From: Verrucomicrobiia bacterium
Lineage (GTDB): Bacteria > Verrucomicrobiota > Verrucomicrobiia > Limisphaerales > DSYF01
Direction of reading: 5' to 3'
NCBI GenBank assembly: GCA_035765895.1
Contig: DASTWL010000039.1
Location: 1 to 64,000, forward strand
DNA: 64,000 nt
Under the pieces are notes generated by a model. The model saw only the letters and a list, made by a program, of their open reading frames with translations. It did not search any database and was not told the DNA's origin. Position numbers and translations under genes: made by a program. Positions 25,697-35,080 of this stretch are shown one piece after another (position 1 is the first letter of the stretch; each line of letters starts with the position of its first letter).

Positions 25697-26794
25697 ATGA
25701 AATCTCTTTGGCTGGCCGTTCCGGCTGCGGCTGGGTTGATCACGGGTTGTGCCGCGACCCGGCCCGGGGCGCAGACATATTTCTCACACTGGCCGGACGG
25801 CACCGCGCCCGCCGTCGTCGGGCGCCGCGTGGCGGAAAACTTCCTCGCCCGCAAGTTCGACTTTGAGACCAACCCGAAACGCCAGTTCATCATCTATCCT
25901 GAGGCCTGCGCGGGTTACGGCGCGCTAACGGTTGCGCAGCTTACCGGCGATACCAATCTCCAGGCGGAGCTGGTCCGAAAGTTTGATTTCATCCTGACGC
26001 CCGACGGCGCCCAGCACATCAACCCCGTGGCGCACGTGGATTACCGCGTGTTTGGCATCGTGCCGCTGGAGATTTACCAGCAGACCAAGGACCGGCGGTA
26101 TCTGGACATCGGGCTGAAACTGGCCGACGCGCAATGGGCGAAGACCACGCCAGACGGCATCACGGCCGAGGCACGGTATTGGATCGATGACATGTATATG
26201 ATCCCGGCCGTGCAAGTGCAGGCCTTCCGCGCGACCGGCGACACCAAATACCTCGACCGCGCCGCGCTTGCGATGGCGGCCTACTTCGACAAGCTTCAGC
26301 AGCCGAACGGACTGTTCTTCCACGGCACCAACGCGCCGTTTTACTGGGGCCGCGGCAACGGCTGGATGGCCGCCGGCTCGGCGGAACTGCTGCGCTCACT
26401 CCCGGCGAACCATCCACACCGTGCCCGCATTCTCGCCGGCTACCGCAAGATGATGGCCGCGTTGCTCGCCAACCAGGACCCGAACGGCATGTGGCACCAA
26501 TTGATCGACAAACCCGGGTCGTGGCCGGAAACGTCCGGCTCGGCGATGTTCACCTTCGCCCTGGTGACCGGCGTGAAGAACGGCTGGCTGGACGCGAAAA
26601 CCTACGGCCCGGCCGCGCGCAAATCGTGGATTACGCTGGTGGGGTATCTCGACGCGAACGCCAAAATCCGGGACGTGTGCGTCGGCACGAACAAGGGACA
26701 GAGCGAGCAATACTATCTCGACCGCCCGCGCACGACCGGCGACTTGCACGGCCAGGCGCCCATGCTCTGGACGGCCAGCGCGTTGCTGCGCTGA
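25697..26794 (+). CDS. GH88/GH105 unsaturated rhamnogalacturonyl hydrolase-like lipoprotein
   Basis: 365 residues from ATG 25697, which opens a lipoprotein signal (MKSLWLAVPAAAGLITGC); the frame is open further upstream. The rest is an (alpha/alpha)6 barrel with the family hallmarks RYWIDDMYMIPAVQ (catalytic Asp region), NGLFFHGTNAPFYWGRGNGWMAAG and MWHQLIDKPGSWPETSGSAMFTFAL. GH105 enzymes hydrate the unsaturated uronic acid left by pectate or rhamnogalacturonan lyases and release rhamnose-bearing products. A membrane-anchored form would act in the periplasm or at the surface. The rhamnulokinase 2 kb downstream fits use of the released rhamnose, though the genes are not in one operon. Confidence 0.88.
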   Translation: MKSLWLAVPAAAGLITGCAATRPGAQTYFSHWPDGTAPAVVGRRVAENFLARKFDFETNPKRQFIIYPEACAGYGALTVAQLTGDTNLQAELVRKFDFILTPDGAQHINPVAHVDYRVFGIVPLEIYQQTKDRRYLDIGLKLADAQWAKTTPDGITAEARYWIDDMYMIPAVQVQAFRATGDTKYLDRAALAMAAYFDKLQQPNGLFFHGTNAPFYWGRGNGWMAAGSAELLRSLPANHPHRARILAGYRKMMAALLANQDPNGMWHQLIDKPGSWPETSGSAMFTFALVTGVKNGWLDAKTYGPAARKSWITLVGYLDANAKIRDVCVGTNKGQSEQYYLDRPRTTGDLHGQAPMLWTASALLR

Positions 26795-26800
26795 GCGGCA

Positions 26801-27373
26801 TCACGTCTTCCGCAAATCGTCCAGCTTGCGTTTGGCCTGCTCGACCAATGAGCGAATTTGGGCCAGTTGCTCGGGCGCCAAGACAATCCCGCGGGTCATC
26901 TGGCCGGTGCGCAACGCAAACTCGATTTTGCCTGAGCGCCGGCTGCTGAAGGAATCCACCCGCAAACCGGCCTTCGTCGTGTAGCTGGCGTCGAAGCTCC
27001 CCATCGACGTCACCGACCAGTCAATCCGGCTCAGGTAGTCGAGTGCGTGCGTCAAGGATTCCAGTTCGTCGTAGTCCACCAGCGCCCTCGTCTCCGCTGG
27101 CTCGCTGGTTTTGACGCTGACGAGCAGCCCATGCTCTTTGCTGTCGCCTACGATGTCCTCCTTGCAGAAGACCGTAATCACGGCCGGCCCCGCGGTGACG
27201 CTGCCCACTTCGGTCCGGCCTTTGATGACGATGTTGCCCACCGTGGCTTCCACCGCTTCCAGCCTGGTGGCCGGCGGCGGGAAGTAGAGGTTGGTCATGA
27301 CGGTTTGCGCCTCCGCCCCCGACGTCAACAGACCACCCCCCGTCAGAATGAGGATCAGTTTGCATGTTTTCAT
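26801..27373 (-). CDS. Secreted protein of unknown function
   Basis: 190 residues from ATG 27373, giving a signal peptide (MKTCKLILILTGGGLLTSGAEAQ); another ATG lies upstream at 27397. The mature part reads as beta-rich (ATVGNIVIKGRTEVGSVTAGPAVITVFCKEDIVG) with a long amphipathic C-terminal helix (LAPEQLAQIRSLVEQAKRKLDDLRKT). I recognise no family. The gene converges on the GH105 gene with a 6-bp gap and is divergent from the redoxin gene. Confidence 0.55.
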   Translation of the reverse strand: MKTCKLILILTGGGLLTSGAEAQTVMTNLYFPPPATRLEAVEATVGNIVIKGRTEVGSVTAGPAVITVFCKEDIVGDSKEHGLLVSVKTSEPAETRALVDYDELESLTHALDYLSRIDWSVTSMGSFDASYTTKAGLRVDSFSSRRSGKIEFALRTGQMTRGIVLAPEQLAQIRSLVEQAKRKLDDLRKT

Positions 27374-27588
27374 AACAGGTTGCCGGTTGATTTGCATGCC
27401 CCACTTCCGCCGGCGGCTCCCCTGTCCGGCTCCGGGAACGAAGGGAAACCCGGGCGGCAAGCGACGCACGTTTGACCGATGGTCAATCGCATTCGGCATC
27501 ATCTGAACCGACGTCGGCCGGTGACCGCCCATTCAAGGTGAAGCCAGCCGTGGCGCGTGAATTCCCGTGTAAGGTTTGACCGGCGGGC

Positions 27589-27616
27589 CCGACCAAGGAG
27601 CGTTGAACCATACTGT
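27589..27616 (+). promoter_or_regulatory. Putative promoter of the redoxin gene (leaderless)
   Basis: CCGACC (27589-27594), a 16-bp spacer and TACTGT (27611-27616) end 7 nt before the ATG at 27624, with no Shine-Dalgarno between. The -35 is weak. Confidence 0.4.
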
Positions 27617-27623
27617 CAAATTC

Positions 27624-28199
27624 ATGATCACAAAAACATCCGCCCGCTGGTTTGCTTTGCTTTCCGTCTCGTGCCTGCTCCCGGCCGTTCGGTTGGCCGC
27701 AGAGACGCCCGCAACGCCGCCCAAGGTGGGCGACCCGGCACCGACGTTCACCCTCAAGACGCTCACGGGCCAGCCGGTGGCCTTGGCGGCGTTGACGGCC
27801 AAACAGCCGGTGGTGCTGGTCCTTTTGCGCGGCTGGCCCGGGTATCAATGCCCCATCTGCACCAAGCAGGTGCACCAATACGTCACCGAGGCCGCGGGTT
27901 TCACCGGCAAAGCCCAGGTGCTGATGGTCTATCCCGGTCCCGCCGACAAACTCAAGGAACACGCCGAGGAATTCCTGCATGACAAACAATGGCCGAAGGA
28001 GTTTCTCTTCGTGACGGACCCGGATTACGCCTTCACGAAGGCTTACGGATTGCGGTGGAACGCACCCGCCGAAACCGCCTATCCCGCCACCTTCATCCTC
28101 GACACCGCCGGCAAGGTGCGGTTCGCGCGGATCAGCCACTCGCACGGCGACCGCTCCAGCCCGGCCGAAGTGCTCAAGGCGCTCGACCACATCAAATAA
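27624..28199 (+). CDS. Exported redoxin (AhpC/TSA-like thioredoxin-fold protein)
   Basis: 191 residues from ATG 27624 with a signal sequence (MITKTSARWFALLSVSCLLPAVRLAA). The redoxin domain begins KVGDPAPTFTLKTLTGQPVAL, typical of AhpC/TSA and Bcp proteins, with the redox loop LRGWPGYQCPICTKQVHQY. The CPIC pair would be the redox-active cysteines, one residue tighter to the helix than the usual PxxxTxxC loop. C-terminal ATFILDTAGKVRFARISHSHGDRSSP is normal for the family. Likely a periplasmic peroxidase or disulfide reductase; the electron donor is unknown. Divergent from the secreted unknown protein. Confidence 0.78.
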   Translation: MITKTSARWFALLSVSCLLPAVRLAAETPATPPKVGDPAPTFTLKTLTGQPVALAALTAKQPVVLVLLRGWPGYQCPICTKQVHQYVTEAAGFTGKAQVLMVYPGPADKLKEHAEEFLHDKQWPKEFLFVTDPDYAFTKAYGLRWNAPAETAYPATFILDTAGKVRFARISHSHGDRSSPAEVLKALDHIK

Positions 28200-28265
28200 C
28201 CTCCACGCAACACGCGGCCCGGCCGGCGTGCCAACCCGACCGGCGCGTGACTCGAATCAAGCCAC

Positions 28266-28310
28266 GGAGCCGCCGCCAAGTGCGGCATTAACCGCCCCAA
28301 CGGCGGCTCC
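28266..28310. repeat. Inverted repeat downstream of the redoxin gene
   Basis: Perfect 10-bp arms GGAGCCGCCG (28266-28275) and CGGCGGCTCC (28301-28310) with a 25-nt centre and no U-run. It could be a weak terminator or another member of the GGAGC/GCTCC-ended repeats. It is the only structure I see in the 305-bp gap 28200-28504; no promoter for the following gene was convincing. Confidence 0.5.
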
Positions 28311-28504
28311 CCCTCGCCAGAACGGCGCGGCTCCCAAGAACGGCACACGGTTTGTTTTCTTTTGAGACACGCCGGCGGTGGTGACGGCGGCGGGCCCGGA
28401 TTGCCGGGCGGCGCATGACCGCGCCAGCCCCGCCGTTTCTCATTCTTTGGATTCTCCTGCGTCCGAAGGATTCAGGCACAACTTCTGCACATGCGAAGTT
28501 CATT

Positions 28505-29989
28505 ATGAGTCGTCTTTTTATTGCTTGTGACTTCGGAGAGGAACGCGGCCGTGTCATGCTGGGCACGTTGCACAAGGACCGGCTGAACATCAGCGAAGTG
28601 CACCGCTTCGCCAACGTGCCGCTCCGCGAGAAGGACGCCGTGCTGTGGGACATCGCGCAGATGTATCAGGAGACGCTGGTCGGCCTGCGCGAGATTGGCG
28701 CCTACGAAGAGCCGGTGGATGCCATCAGCTGTCACAGCTGGACGGGCGACTATTTGTTGTTTCACGCCGACGCGTCGTTCATTCCGCCCACGCATCACCA
28801 CGGCGATCCGCGCACCGCGGAAGGCCGCCGCGAGGTGCTGAAGAAGCTGTCGTGGGAATCCCTCTACGCCGAGACCGGCCTCCGGGATTCCAGCCGAAGC
28901 ACGCTTTATCAACTGGCCGCCGAAAAGCCCAAGACGCTCAAACGCGCAGACCATTTGATGCCCGTCGCGGATGGGTTCAACTATCTGCTCGGCGGCGTGC
29001 CGGGCGTGGAAATTTCATCGGCGGCGGCGAGTCAGCTTTACAATCCAACCACCCGCGACTGGTCGGACCGTCTGCTGAATCTCGTCGGCGTGCGCGCCAA
29101 GTTGCTGCCCTCGCTGCTCGCGGCGGGAACGCGCTTGAAGCCGCTGCGGCCGGAACTCGTCCAGGCCACGCGGCTGGAGGACACCCAGGTGGTCGCCTCC
29201 TGCTCCAACGCGCTGGCGGCGTCGCTGGTCGGCCTGCCGGTGCCGGAGGGGGAATCGTGGGCCTTCCTGCGCCTGGGCCGGGAAGCGGTCCTCGGCACCG
29301 AACTCGGGGCGCCCTTCATCAATGAAGCCAGTTGCGAAGCCCGCTTCAGCCATACGCTCGGTCATGGCGGCGCCGTGTATGGTCACCTCGAAACCGCCGG
29401 ACTCGCGCTGCTGGAGGAGTGCCGGCGGATCCTGGCGGAAACCGATCCCGGGCTGGATGACGGTGCGCTGGCCTATCTGGCGGCCTCCGCACCGCCCTTG
29501 GAGTCGTTGATCAACCCAGCCGACCCGCGCTTTGCCACCAGCAACGATCTGCTCGCCAAGATTCAGGGGTTCTGCCGGGACACCGGCCAGACGGTGCCGC
29601 GCAAACCGGGTCCCATCGTCCGCTGTCTGATGGAGAGCCTTGCCCTGGCCCAGCGCCGCGCACTGGACTCGCTTGTGCAACTCACCGGCCGTGAGTTCAC
29701 GCAGGTGCAATTGTTGAGCGACTCCAACAACAGCATGTTGCACCATTTCATCGCCAATGCGTTGCAGCTCCCCGTCGTCGTGGCGCCCGCTGAAACGGCG
29801 GCCATTGGCAACGTGGTCGTGCAGGCGCTCGCCATGGGCCGCATCCATTCCCTCTACGAAGCGCGCCAGTTGGTGCAGCAATCGTTCAAGTGGCCGAGCG
29901 TGCTCCCCCACCCGGCCGCCATCTGGGCACCCGCCTATGAACGCTTTCTGCAGCTTGCAGCCGCCCCGGCGGAAGCCGTTCCCGCTTAA
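28505..29989 (+). CDS. rhaB: Rhamnulokinase-like FGGY carbohydrate kinase
   Basis: 494 residues from ATG 28505. The N-terminal ATPase-fold loop FIACDFGEERGRVMLGTL, the sugar-site motif SCHSWTGDYLLF, FNYLLGGVPGVEISSAAASQLYNP and the C-terminal nucleotide site (LLSDSNNSMLHHFIANALQLPVVVAPAETAAIGNVVVQALAMG) match rhamnulokinase, which phosphorylates L-rhamnulose. The LGTELGAPFINEASCEARFSHTLGHGG segment is close to RhaB. Cytosolic. The GH105 lipoprotein nearby would supply rhamnose from rhamnogalacturonan. Other rha genes are not in the window, so exact sugar specificity is inferred from family resemblance. Confidence 0.8.
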   Translation: MSRLFIACDFGEERGRVMLGTLHKDRLNISEVHRFANVPLREKDAVLWDIAQMYQETLVGLREIGAYEEPVDAISCHSWTGDYLLFHADASFIPPTHHHGDPRTAEGRREVLKKLSWESLYAETGLRDSSRSTLYQLAAEKPKTLKRADHLMPVADGFNYLLGGVPGVEISSAAASQLYNPTTRDWSDRLLNLVGVRAKLLPSLLAAGTRLKPLRPELVQATRLEDTQVVASCSNALAASLVGLPVPEGESWAFLRLGREAVLGTELGAPFINEASCEARFSHTLGHGGAVYGHLETAGLALLEECRRILAETDPGLDDGALAYLAASAPPLESLINPADPRFATSNDLLAKIQGFCRDTGQTVPRKPGPIVRCLMESLALAQRRALDSLVQLTGREFTQVQLLSDSNNSMLHHFIANALQLPVVVAPAETAAIGNVVVQALAMGRIHSLYEARQLVQQSFKWPSVLPHPAAIWAPAYERFLQLAAAPAEAVPA

Positions 29990-30093
29990 CTTCAATTCGT
30001 TGCCAACGCCGGGCGCGCGGCCCGCCGGACGGGCCGCGGCCGGATGTAAAAATGGTTCGCCTGCCAGCGTGGGTTTCCCCACTATGGCACCGC

Positions 30094-30975
30094 ATGAATT
30101 CAATGACGGGTTATGGGCGCGGCGAGTGCTCTCAGGACGGCTTCAAAATCACGGTGGAATTGAGTTCCGTAAACCGCAAGCAGGCGGAGATTTCCCTGAA
30201 CCTGCCCCGCGAACTTGAGGTGCTTGAAGGCCGCATACGCGACACCATCAACCACGCCGTTGCCCGCGGCCGGGTGAACGTGCGCGTGAGCATTCACACC
30301 GCCCGGGGCCGGAACTCGGCCCGCATGCACCTCAATCCCGAACTCGCCCGCGCCTACGCCAAGGAACTCTCCGCCCTGGCCCGGCAGTTGAAACTGAAGG
30401 ACGAGGTCACGCTGGACCAGCTCGTGCGCGCGCCGGGCGTTTTTCAGACGGATGAAGAACTGGCCGGGGAGGAGGATTTCTGGCCAGCCGTGGAAACCGC
30501 GCTGAACAAGGCACTGGCCGCCCTGCTGAAGATGCGCGCCCGCGAAGGCACGCACCTCGCCAAGGACCTCACCCACCGCATCACGGTCATGCGCGCCGCG
30601 GTGGAGGAAGTGCGGCAAAACGCGCCGCAGGTGGCGGAACGCTACCGCACCGCCCTGCTCGAACGCATTCGCGCCGCAGGGCTGGAAAACATCAACACCG
30701 ACGACGAACGACTGCTCAAGGAGGTGGTGCTGTTTGCCGACCGGTCGGACATTTCCGAGGAGTTGACGCGCCTGCAGAGCCATTTTCAACAATTCGACGA
30801 ACTCACGCGCGCCAAGGAGCCCGTCGGCCGCACGCTGGATTTCCTGGCCCAGGAAATCAACCGCGAGATCAACACGATCGGCTCGAAGGCCAACGACGCG
30901 CTGATTTCGCGCGCGGTGGTCACGTTGAAGGCGGAACTCGAAAAATTCCGCGAACAGGCCATGAATGTTGAATAA
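30094..30975 (+). CDS. yicC: YicC/YloC-family endoribonuclease
   Basis: 293 residues from ATG 30094 (MNSMTGYGRGE, the standard family start). The C-terminal block GRTLDFLAQEINREINTIGSKANDALISRAVVTLKAELEKFREQAMNVE is the DUF1732 signature, and EEDFWPAVETALNKALAALLKMREGT-like sequence precedes it. E. coli YicC is an endoribonuclease affecting small-RNA stability. The neighbour gmk starts 2 bp after the stop, the same yicC-gmk order seen in many bacteria, followed by coaC. The three are presumably one transcription unit. Confidence 0.93.
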   Translation: MNSMTGYGRGECSQDGFKITVELSSVNRKQAEISLNLPRELEVLEGRIRDTINHAVARGRVNVRVSIHTARGRNSARMHLNPELARAYAKELSALARQLKLKDEVTLDQLVRAPGVFQTDEELAGEEDFWPAVETALNKALAALLKMRAREGTHLAKDLTHRITVMRAAVEEVRQNAPQVAERYRTALLERIRAAGLENINTDDERLLKEVVLFADRSDISEELTRLQSHFQQFDELTRAKEPVGRTLDFLAQEINREINTIGSKANDALISRAVVTLKAELEKFREQAMNVE

Positions 30976-30977
30976 CC

Positions 30978-31598
30978 ATGGCGCGCAAAAAAATTCCGCT
31001 GCTCGTGCTGGTTTCCGCCGCGTCCGGCGCCGGGAAGACCACGCTGGTCCGCGAAGTGCTGGCGGCGCGCCCCGACATGCAGCGCGCCGTCACCTGCACC
31101 ACGCGCCCCCCGCGGCCGGACGAACAGGACGGCGTGGATTATTATTTCCTCACCCCCGAGCGCTTCGCCCGGCTGCTTGCCGCCGGCAAATTCATCGAAC
31201 ACGCCCGGGTGTATGGTTATGATTACGGTCTGCTGCGCGCGGAGGTGATCAAGAAACTCCGGGCGGGGACGGACGTGCTCGTCAACGTGGACGTGCAGGG
31301 CGCCGCCACCATCCGCGGCATCGCGGCCCGGGATCCCGAGGTCCAGCGCTCGCTGGTCACCATCTTTCTGTCGCCGCCCTCGCTCGCACTGCTTGCCCAG
31401 CGGCTGCGCAAACGAGGCACGGATTCCGAAAAGGTCATCGCCCGCCGGTTGCGCGCCGCCAAACGGGAAATCAAGGCCTGGCGCCACTTTGACTATCTCA
31501 TCATCACGAATACCGTGGAACTGGACCGGCAGCACGCGCTGGCCATCATCGAGTCGGAAAAAATGCGGTGCCTCCGCAGCCCGGCGCCCGCCATCTGA
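30978..31598 (+). CDS. gmk: Guanylate kinase
   Basis: 206 residues, normal length. P-loop LVSAASGAGKTTLVREVL near residue 12, the GMP-binding stretch AVTCTTRPPRPDEQDGVDYYFLTPERF and the lid region KRGTDSEKVIARRLRAAKREI are intact. It phosphorylates GMP to GDP for nucleotide synthesis. The start follows yicC by 2 bp, with coaC 8 bp after the stop. Confidence 0.95.
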   Translation: MARKKIPLLVLVSAASGAGKTTLVREVLAARPDMQRAVTCTTRPPRPDEQDGVDYYFLTPERFARLLAAGKFIEHARVYGYDYGLLRAEVIKKLRAGTDVLVNVDVQGAATIRGIAARDPEVQRSLVTIFLSPPSLALLAQRLRKRGTDSEKVIARRLRAAKREIKAWRHFDYLIITNTVELDRQHALAIIESEKMRCLRSPAPAI

Positions 31599-31606
31599 GA
31601 TCGAAC

Positions 31607-32158
31607 ATGAACGCCGCCAAGACAATTGTTCTGGGAGTGACCGGCAGCATCGCCGCCCACCGGGCCGCGGACCTGACCAGCCGCCTGACGAAGGACGGTT
31701 ACGCGGTGCACGTGGTCATGACCGCCGACGCGCAGCGCTTCATCACCCCGCTGCCATTCAAAACGCTTTCGCGCCACCCGGTCGTCACGGACCTCTACGA
31801 TGAAGCCGAGGGCTGGAAGCCGCAGCACATCGAACTCGCCGACGCCGCCGACCTGCTGCTGATTGCCCCGGCCACGGCCAACCTCATCGCCAAGCTGGCC
31901 CACGGCATCGCGGACGACGCGCTGAGCTGCATTGCGCTGGCGCTGAATCCCAAGGCGCGCGTGCTGGTGGCCCCGGCCATGAACGGAAAAATGTGGCTGC
32001 ACCCCGCCACCCAGTTGAACGTCGGCAGGCTCAAGGCCCGCGGGGTGGAATTCATTGGTCCGGAGGAAGGTCTGCTTTCGTGCGGCTACGAGGGCATTGG
32101 CCGGCTCTGGCCGGTGGAAGGCATTGCCGACCGTGTGAAGCAACTGCTCCCGGGCTGA
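31607..32158 (+). CDS. coaC: Phosphopantothenoylcysteine decarboxylase, stand-alone CoaC flavoprotein
   Basis: 183 residues from ATG 31607. FMN-binding start IVLGVTGSIAAHRAADLTSRL, QHIELADAADLLLIAPATANLIAKLAHGIADD (catalytic His in QHIEL), VAPAMNGKMW, and the substrate-recognition Cys in GLLSCGYEGIGRL are all present. It decarboxylates 4'-phosphopantothenoylcysteine in coenzyme A synthesis. The CoaB synthetase half of the usual bifunctional CoaBC is absent here, so it must be encoded elsewhere. Downstream of yicC-gmk, a position in which coaBC is often found with rpoZ, which is missing. Confidence 0.88.
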   Translation: MNAAKTIVLGVTGSIAAHRAADLTSRLTKDGYAVHVVMTADAQRFITPLPFKTLSRHPVVTDLYDEAEGWKPQHIELADAADLLLIAPATANLIAKLAHGIADDALSCIALALNPKARVLVAPAMNGKMWLHPATQLNVGRLKARGVEFIGPEEGLLSCGYEGIGRLWPVEGIADRVKQLLPG

Positions 32159-32183
32159 CGCGCGCCGGCCCGGCCGTTTTGTC

Positions 32184-33662
32184 ATGACCACCCAGGCCCG
32201 ATGGCTCAGTCAACTGCTCCGCTCCCTGGAGATTCCCGCTCCGGAAATTCCCCGGCGGCTGCGGCGGGTTGAATCGGTCGAGCGCAACCTGGTCCTGCCG
32301 CTCAAAGTCTTTGCGATCGGCATCATCCTTTATTTTCTCCATCAGTCGCCATGGTTCGGCATTCCGCTGGGCTCGCTGGACATCACGGTGACGACCGTCA
32401 ATGCGATTTTTGCGGCCTACATCGCCCTCAACGTGGTCGGCGCAGCCATTTTGCTGCTGGCCCGGCGCCTGCCCTTCCCGCTGGTGCAATGGTCCGTGTT
32501 TGCCCTCAGCCTTTCGGACGGCATTTTTGTCGGGGCACTGACCATCGTCAGCGGGGGCTTCGACAGTCCGTTGTTCTGGCTGTTTGCAGTGTTGATCATC
32601 CGCAACGCCGCCAGCCACCCGCCCGTGTGGTCGCAACTCGCCCTGAACGTCTGCATCTGCGCCTGCTTTGCCACGGCCTGCTCGCTGACCTTCTCGCTCA
32701 ACGCACAAATCGCCGAGGAACTCTACGGCACGCCGGTGCCGCACACGCGCCGCAGCCTCGCGCACGAAGCCGGTCAACCGGGCCACATCAGCCCGGTCGA
32801 GACCACCAGTCCGGAGACATTTCTGTCGGCTGAGGATGACAGTGAAGGCGCCACCGAGCCGGTCATCATCCGCGTCATCGTGCTCCTGCTGACCAGCGTG
32901 TGGTTTTACGCCATCCAGGTGCTGCTGGAAAAACAACGGCTCGCCTCGGAGGAGGCGCGCGAGTTCGCCGCGCGGGAAAACCAATTGCGTTCCGCGGGCC
33001 GGCTGGCCGCCGAGTTCGCTCACCAGATCAAAAACCCGCTGGCCATCGTCAACAACGCGGTCTTTTCGCTCGAACGCGGCTTGAAAACCGGCAAGGGCAA
33101 TCCGCAGCAGCATTTGCGCATCATCCGGGAGGAGGTGGACCGCGCCGACCGCATCATCACGCAGGTGATGGGCTACTCGCAGCTCACGGAAGGCCGCGTG
33201 GAAAAACTCGATCTCGAAGCGGAGATCCGCGGGGCCGTGTCCCAGATGTTTCCGCCGGGACTGACGTTGGGCATTTCCGTGACGCTCGATTTGCAGCCGC
33301 CCTTTCCGCCGTTGCTGATGCAGCGGCGGCATTTTTCCGAGATTCTGCTGAACCTGCTGCAAAACGCCCGCGAAGCGCTGGGGTTGCGCGGCGCCATCAC
33401 CGTCTCCACCCGCGTGCGCCGCGACCAGTCGGTGGAAATCATCGTGGCCGACAATGGTCCGGGCATCGCCGCCGAGCAACTGGCCCGCATTTTCGAGGCG
33501 TATTTCACCACCAAGGAGCGGGGCACCGGCCTGGGGCTGGCCATCGTCAAAAACAACGTCGAACTTTACGGCGGCACGGTGCGCGCGGAGTCGGAGCTTG
33601 GAAAAGGCACCCGCTTCGTCCTAGTATTCCCCGCGAAAGCATCCGTCAAATTCGGTTCATGA
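32184..33662 (+). CDS. Membrane sensor histidine kinase (NtrB/AtoS-like)
   Basis: 492 residues. Five or six hydrophobic helices in residues ~38-175 form the sensor; a large Pro/Thr/Glu-rich loop (residues ~180-220) separates the last two. The kinase core has the H-box EFAHQIKNPLAIVNNA (phospho-acceptor His280), the N-box EILLNLLQNAREAL, G1 VADNGPGIAAEQ, F-box FEAYFTTKERGTGLGLAIVKNNVELYGG. No PAS domain is visible. The stop overlaps the start of an NtrC-type regulator by 4 bp (ATGA), so the pair is co-translated. The signal is unknown; a membrane-embedded ligand or quinone is possible. Confidence 0.9.
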   Translation: MTTQARWLSQLLRSLEIPAPEIPRRLRRVESVERNLVLPLKVFAIGIILYFLHQSPWFGIPLGSLDITVTTVNAIFAAYIALNVVGAAILLLARRLPFPLVQWSVFALSLSDGIFVGALTIVSGGFDSPLFWLFAVLIIRNAASHPPVWSQLALNVCICACFATACSLTFSLNAQIAEELYGTPVPHTRRSLAHEAGQPGHISPVETTSPETFLSAEDDSEGATEPVIIRVIVLLLTSVWFYAIQVLLEKQRLASEEAREFAARENQLRSAGRLAAEFAHQIKNPLAIVNNAVFSLERGLKTGKGNPQQHLRIIREEVDRADRIITQVMGYSQLTEGRVEKLDLEAEIRGAVSQMFPPGLTLGISVTLDLQPPFPPLLMQRRHFSEILLNLLQNAREALGLRGAITVSTRVRRDQSVEIIVADNGPGIAAEQLARIFEAYFTTKERGTGLGLAIVKNNVELYGGTVRAESELGKGTRFVLVFPAKASVKFGS

Positions 33663-35080
33663 GCAACGCCCTGCCTCCCATCCTGATCGTCGATGACGAG
33701 AAGAACATGCGTCAGACGCTGACGAACATGCTGGAGGACGATGATTATTCCGTGCGAACGGTGGAATCCGCAGAAGCCGCGCTCCGGCTGCTGGAACACG
33801 AGGAGGTGTTCATGGTCATCACCGACGCCCGGCTCGGTGGGATGACGGGTTACGAACTGCTCGCCAAGCTCCGCGCCCAGTGGCCGAATCTGCCCACGCT
33901 GATGATCACCGCCTACGCCACGCCCAAGCACGCGGTGGAGGCCATTCAGGCGGGCGCCATTGATTACCTGCCCAAACCGTTCGCTCCGGAGGAACTGCTC
34001 CACGCCGTCGGACGCTGCGCCGAGCGGCATCGTTTGCTGAAGGAGAACGCCTCGCTGCGCGCACGCGCCTCCGAGGTTTACCGCCTGGACCAGATCGTCG
34101 GCGAATGCCCGAAGATGCGCGAGCTGCGGCAGTTGATTCAAACGGTCGCGAAGACCGACGCCCGCGTGCTGGTGCTCGGCGAAAGCGGGACCGGCAAGGA
34201 ACTCGTGGCCGGCGCCCTGCACAGCCTGAGCGAGCGGCGCGACCGGAACTACGTTCGCATCAACTGCGCCGCCATTCCCGAAACGCTCCTCGAGAGCGAG
34301 TTGTTCGGCCACGAAAGGGGGGCGTTCACCGGCGCGCTCAAACAGAAGCGCGGCCGCGTGGAGGAGGCTGACGGCGGCACGATCTTCCTCGATGAGATTG
34401 CGGACATGAGCCGCCCCTTGCAGGCCAAGCTGCTGCGGTTCCTCGAGGACGGCAGCTTCACCCGCGTGGGGGGAACCCAGGAATTGCGCGTCAACGTGCG
34501 GCTCGTCGCCGCCACCAACCGCAACATTGTCGAGGCGATTCACAAGGGCGATTTCCGCGAGGATTTGTTCCACCGGCTCAACGTCGTCCAGTTCCGGCTC
34601 CCGCCGTTGCGCGAGCGGGGCGACGATGTGCTGCTGCTGGCCGAGCATTTCCTGCTGCAATTCGCCACCAGCATGAACCGCTCGGTGCGTCTGCTCTCCC
34701 GCGCCGCGAGACAGAAACTGATGGCACACGCCTGGCCCGGCAACGTCCGCGAGCTGCGCAATGTCATCGAACGCGCGCTGATTCTGGAGGCGTCCGCCGA
34801 GGTGCAGCCGTCGAGCCTCCCCGATTTCCAGCTCGAGGCCCGGCTGCAACGCAACGAAGCCCCCCGGCCCGCCGGCGAATCCCTCGACGAAATCCTTGCC
34901 AACTACGAACGCGAACTCATCGCCAGCATGCTCGAACGAAATCAGCGCAGCATCACCCGGACGGCCGAGCAGTTGAAACTCAGCCGGCACGCCCTGCGTT
35001 ACCGGATGCAACGCCTCAACCTCTCCGCCACCGACGCCGAGGACGAAATCACACCGGCCGGACAGTCTGAACCCGTATGA
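33659..35080 (+). CDS. NtrC-family sigma54-dependent response regulator
   Basis: 473 residues from ATG 33659, in a 4-bp overlap with the kinase. Receiver domain with phospho-acceptor Asp56 (MVITDARLGGMTG), AAA+ domain with Walker A LGESGTGKE (~174-182), the sigma54-contacting GAFTGA loop (221-226), Walker B GGTIFLDEIADM and AWPGNVRELRNVIERALIL, and a C-terminal Fis-type helix-turn-helix (RSITRTAEQLKLSRHALRYRMQRLNL). It would activate RpoN promoters upon phosphorylation. It is coupled to a small membrane protein by another 4-bp overlap. Target genes are not apparent from this window. Confidence 0.95.
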   Translation: MSNALPPILIVDDEKNMRQTLTNMLEDDDYSVRTVESAEAALRLLEHEEVFMVITDARLGGMTGYELLAKLRAQWPNLPTLMITAYATPKHAVEAIQAGAIDYLPKPFAPEELLHAVGRCAERHRLLKENASLRARASEVYRLDQIVGECPKMRELRQLIQTVAKTDARVLVLGESGTGKELVAGALHSLSERRDRNYVRINCAAIPETLLESELFGHERGAFTGALKQKRGRVEEADGGTIFLDEIADMSRPLQAKLLRFLEDGSFTRVGGTQELRVNVRLVAATNRNIVEAIHKGDFREDLFHRLNVVQFRLPPLRERGDDVLLLAEHFLLQFATSMNRSVRLLSRAARQKLMAHAWPGNVRELRNVIERALILEASAEVQPSSLPDFQLEARLQRNEAPRPAGESLDEILANYERELIASMLERNQRSITRTAEQLKLSRHALRYRMQRLNLSATDAEDEITPAGQSEPV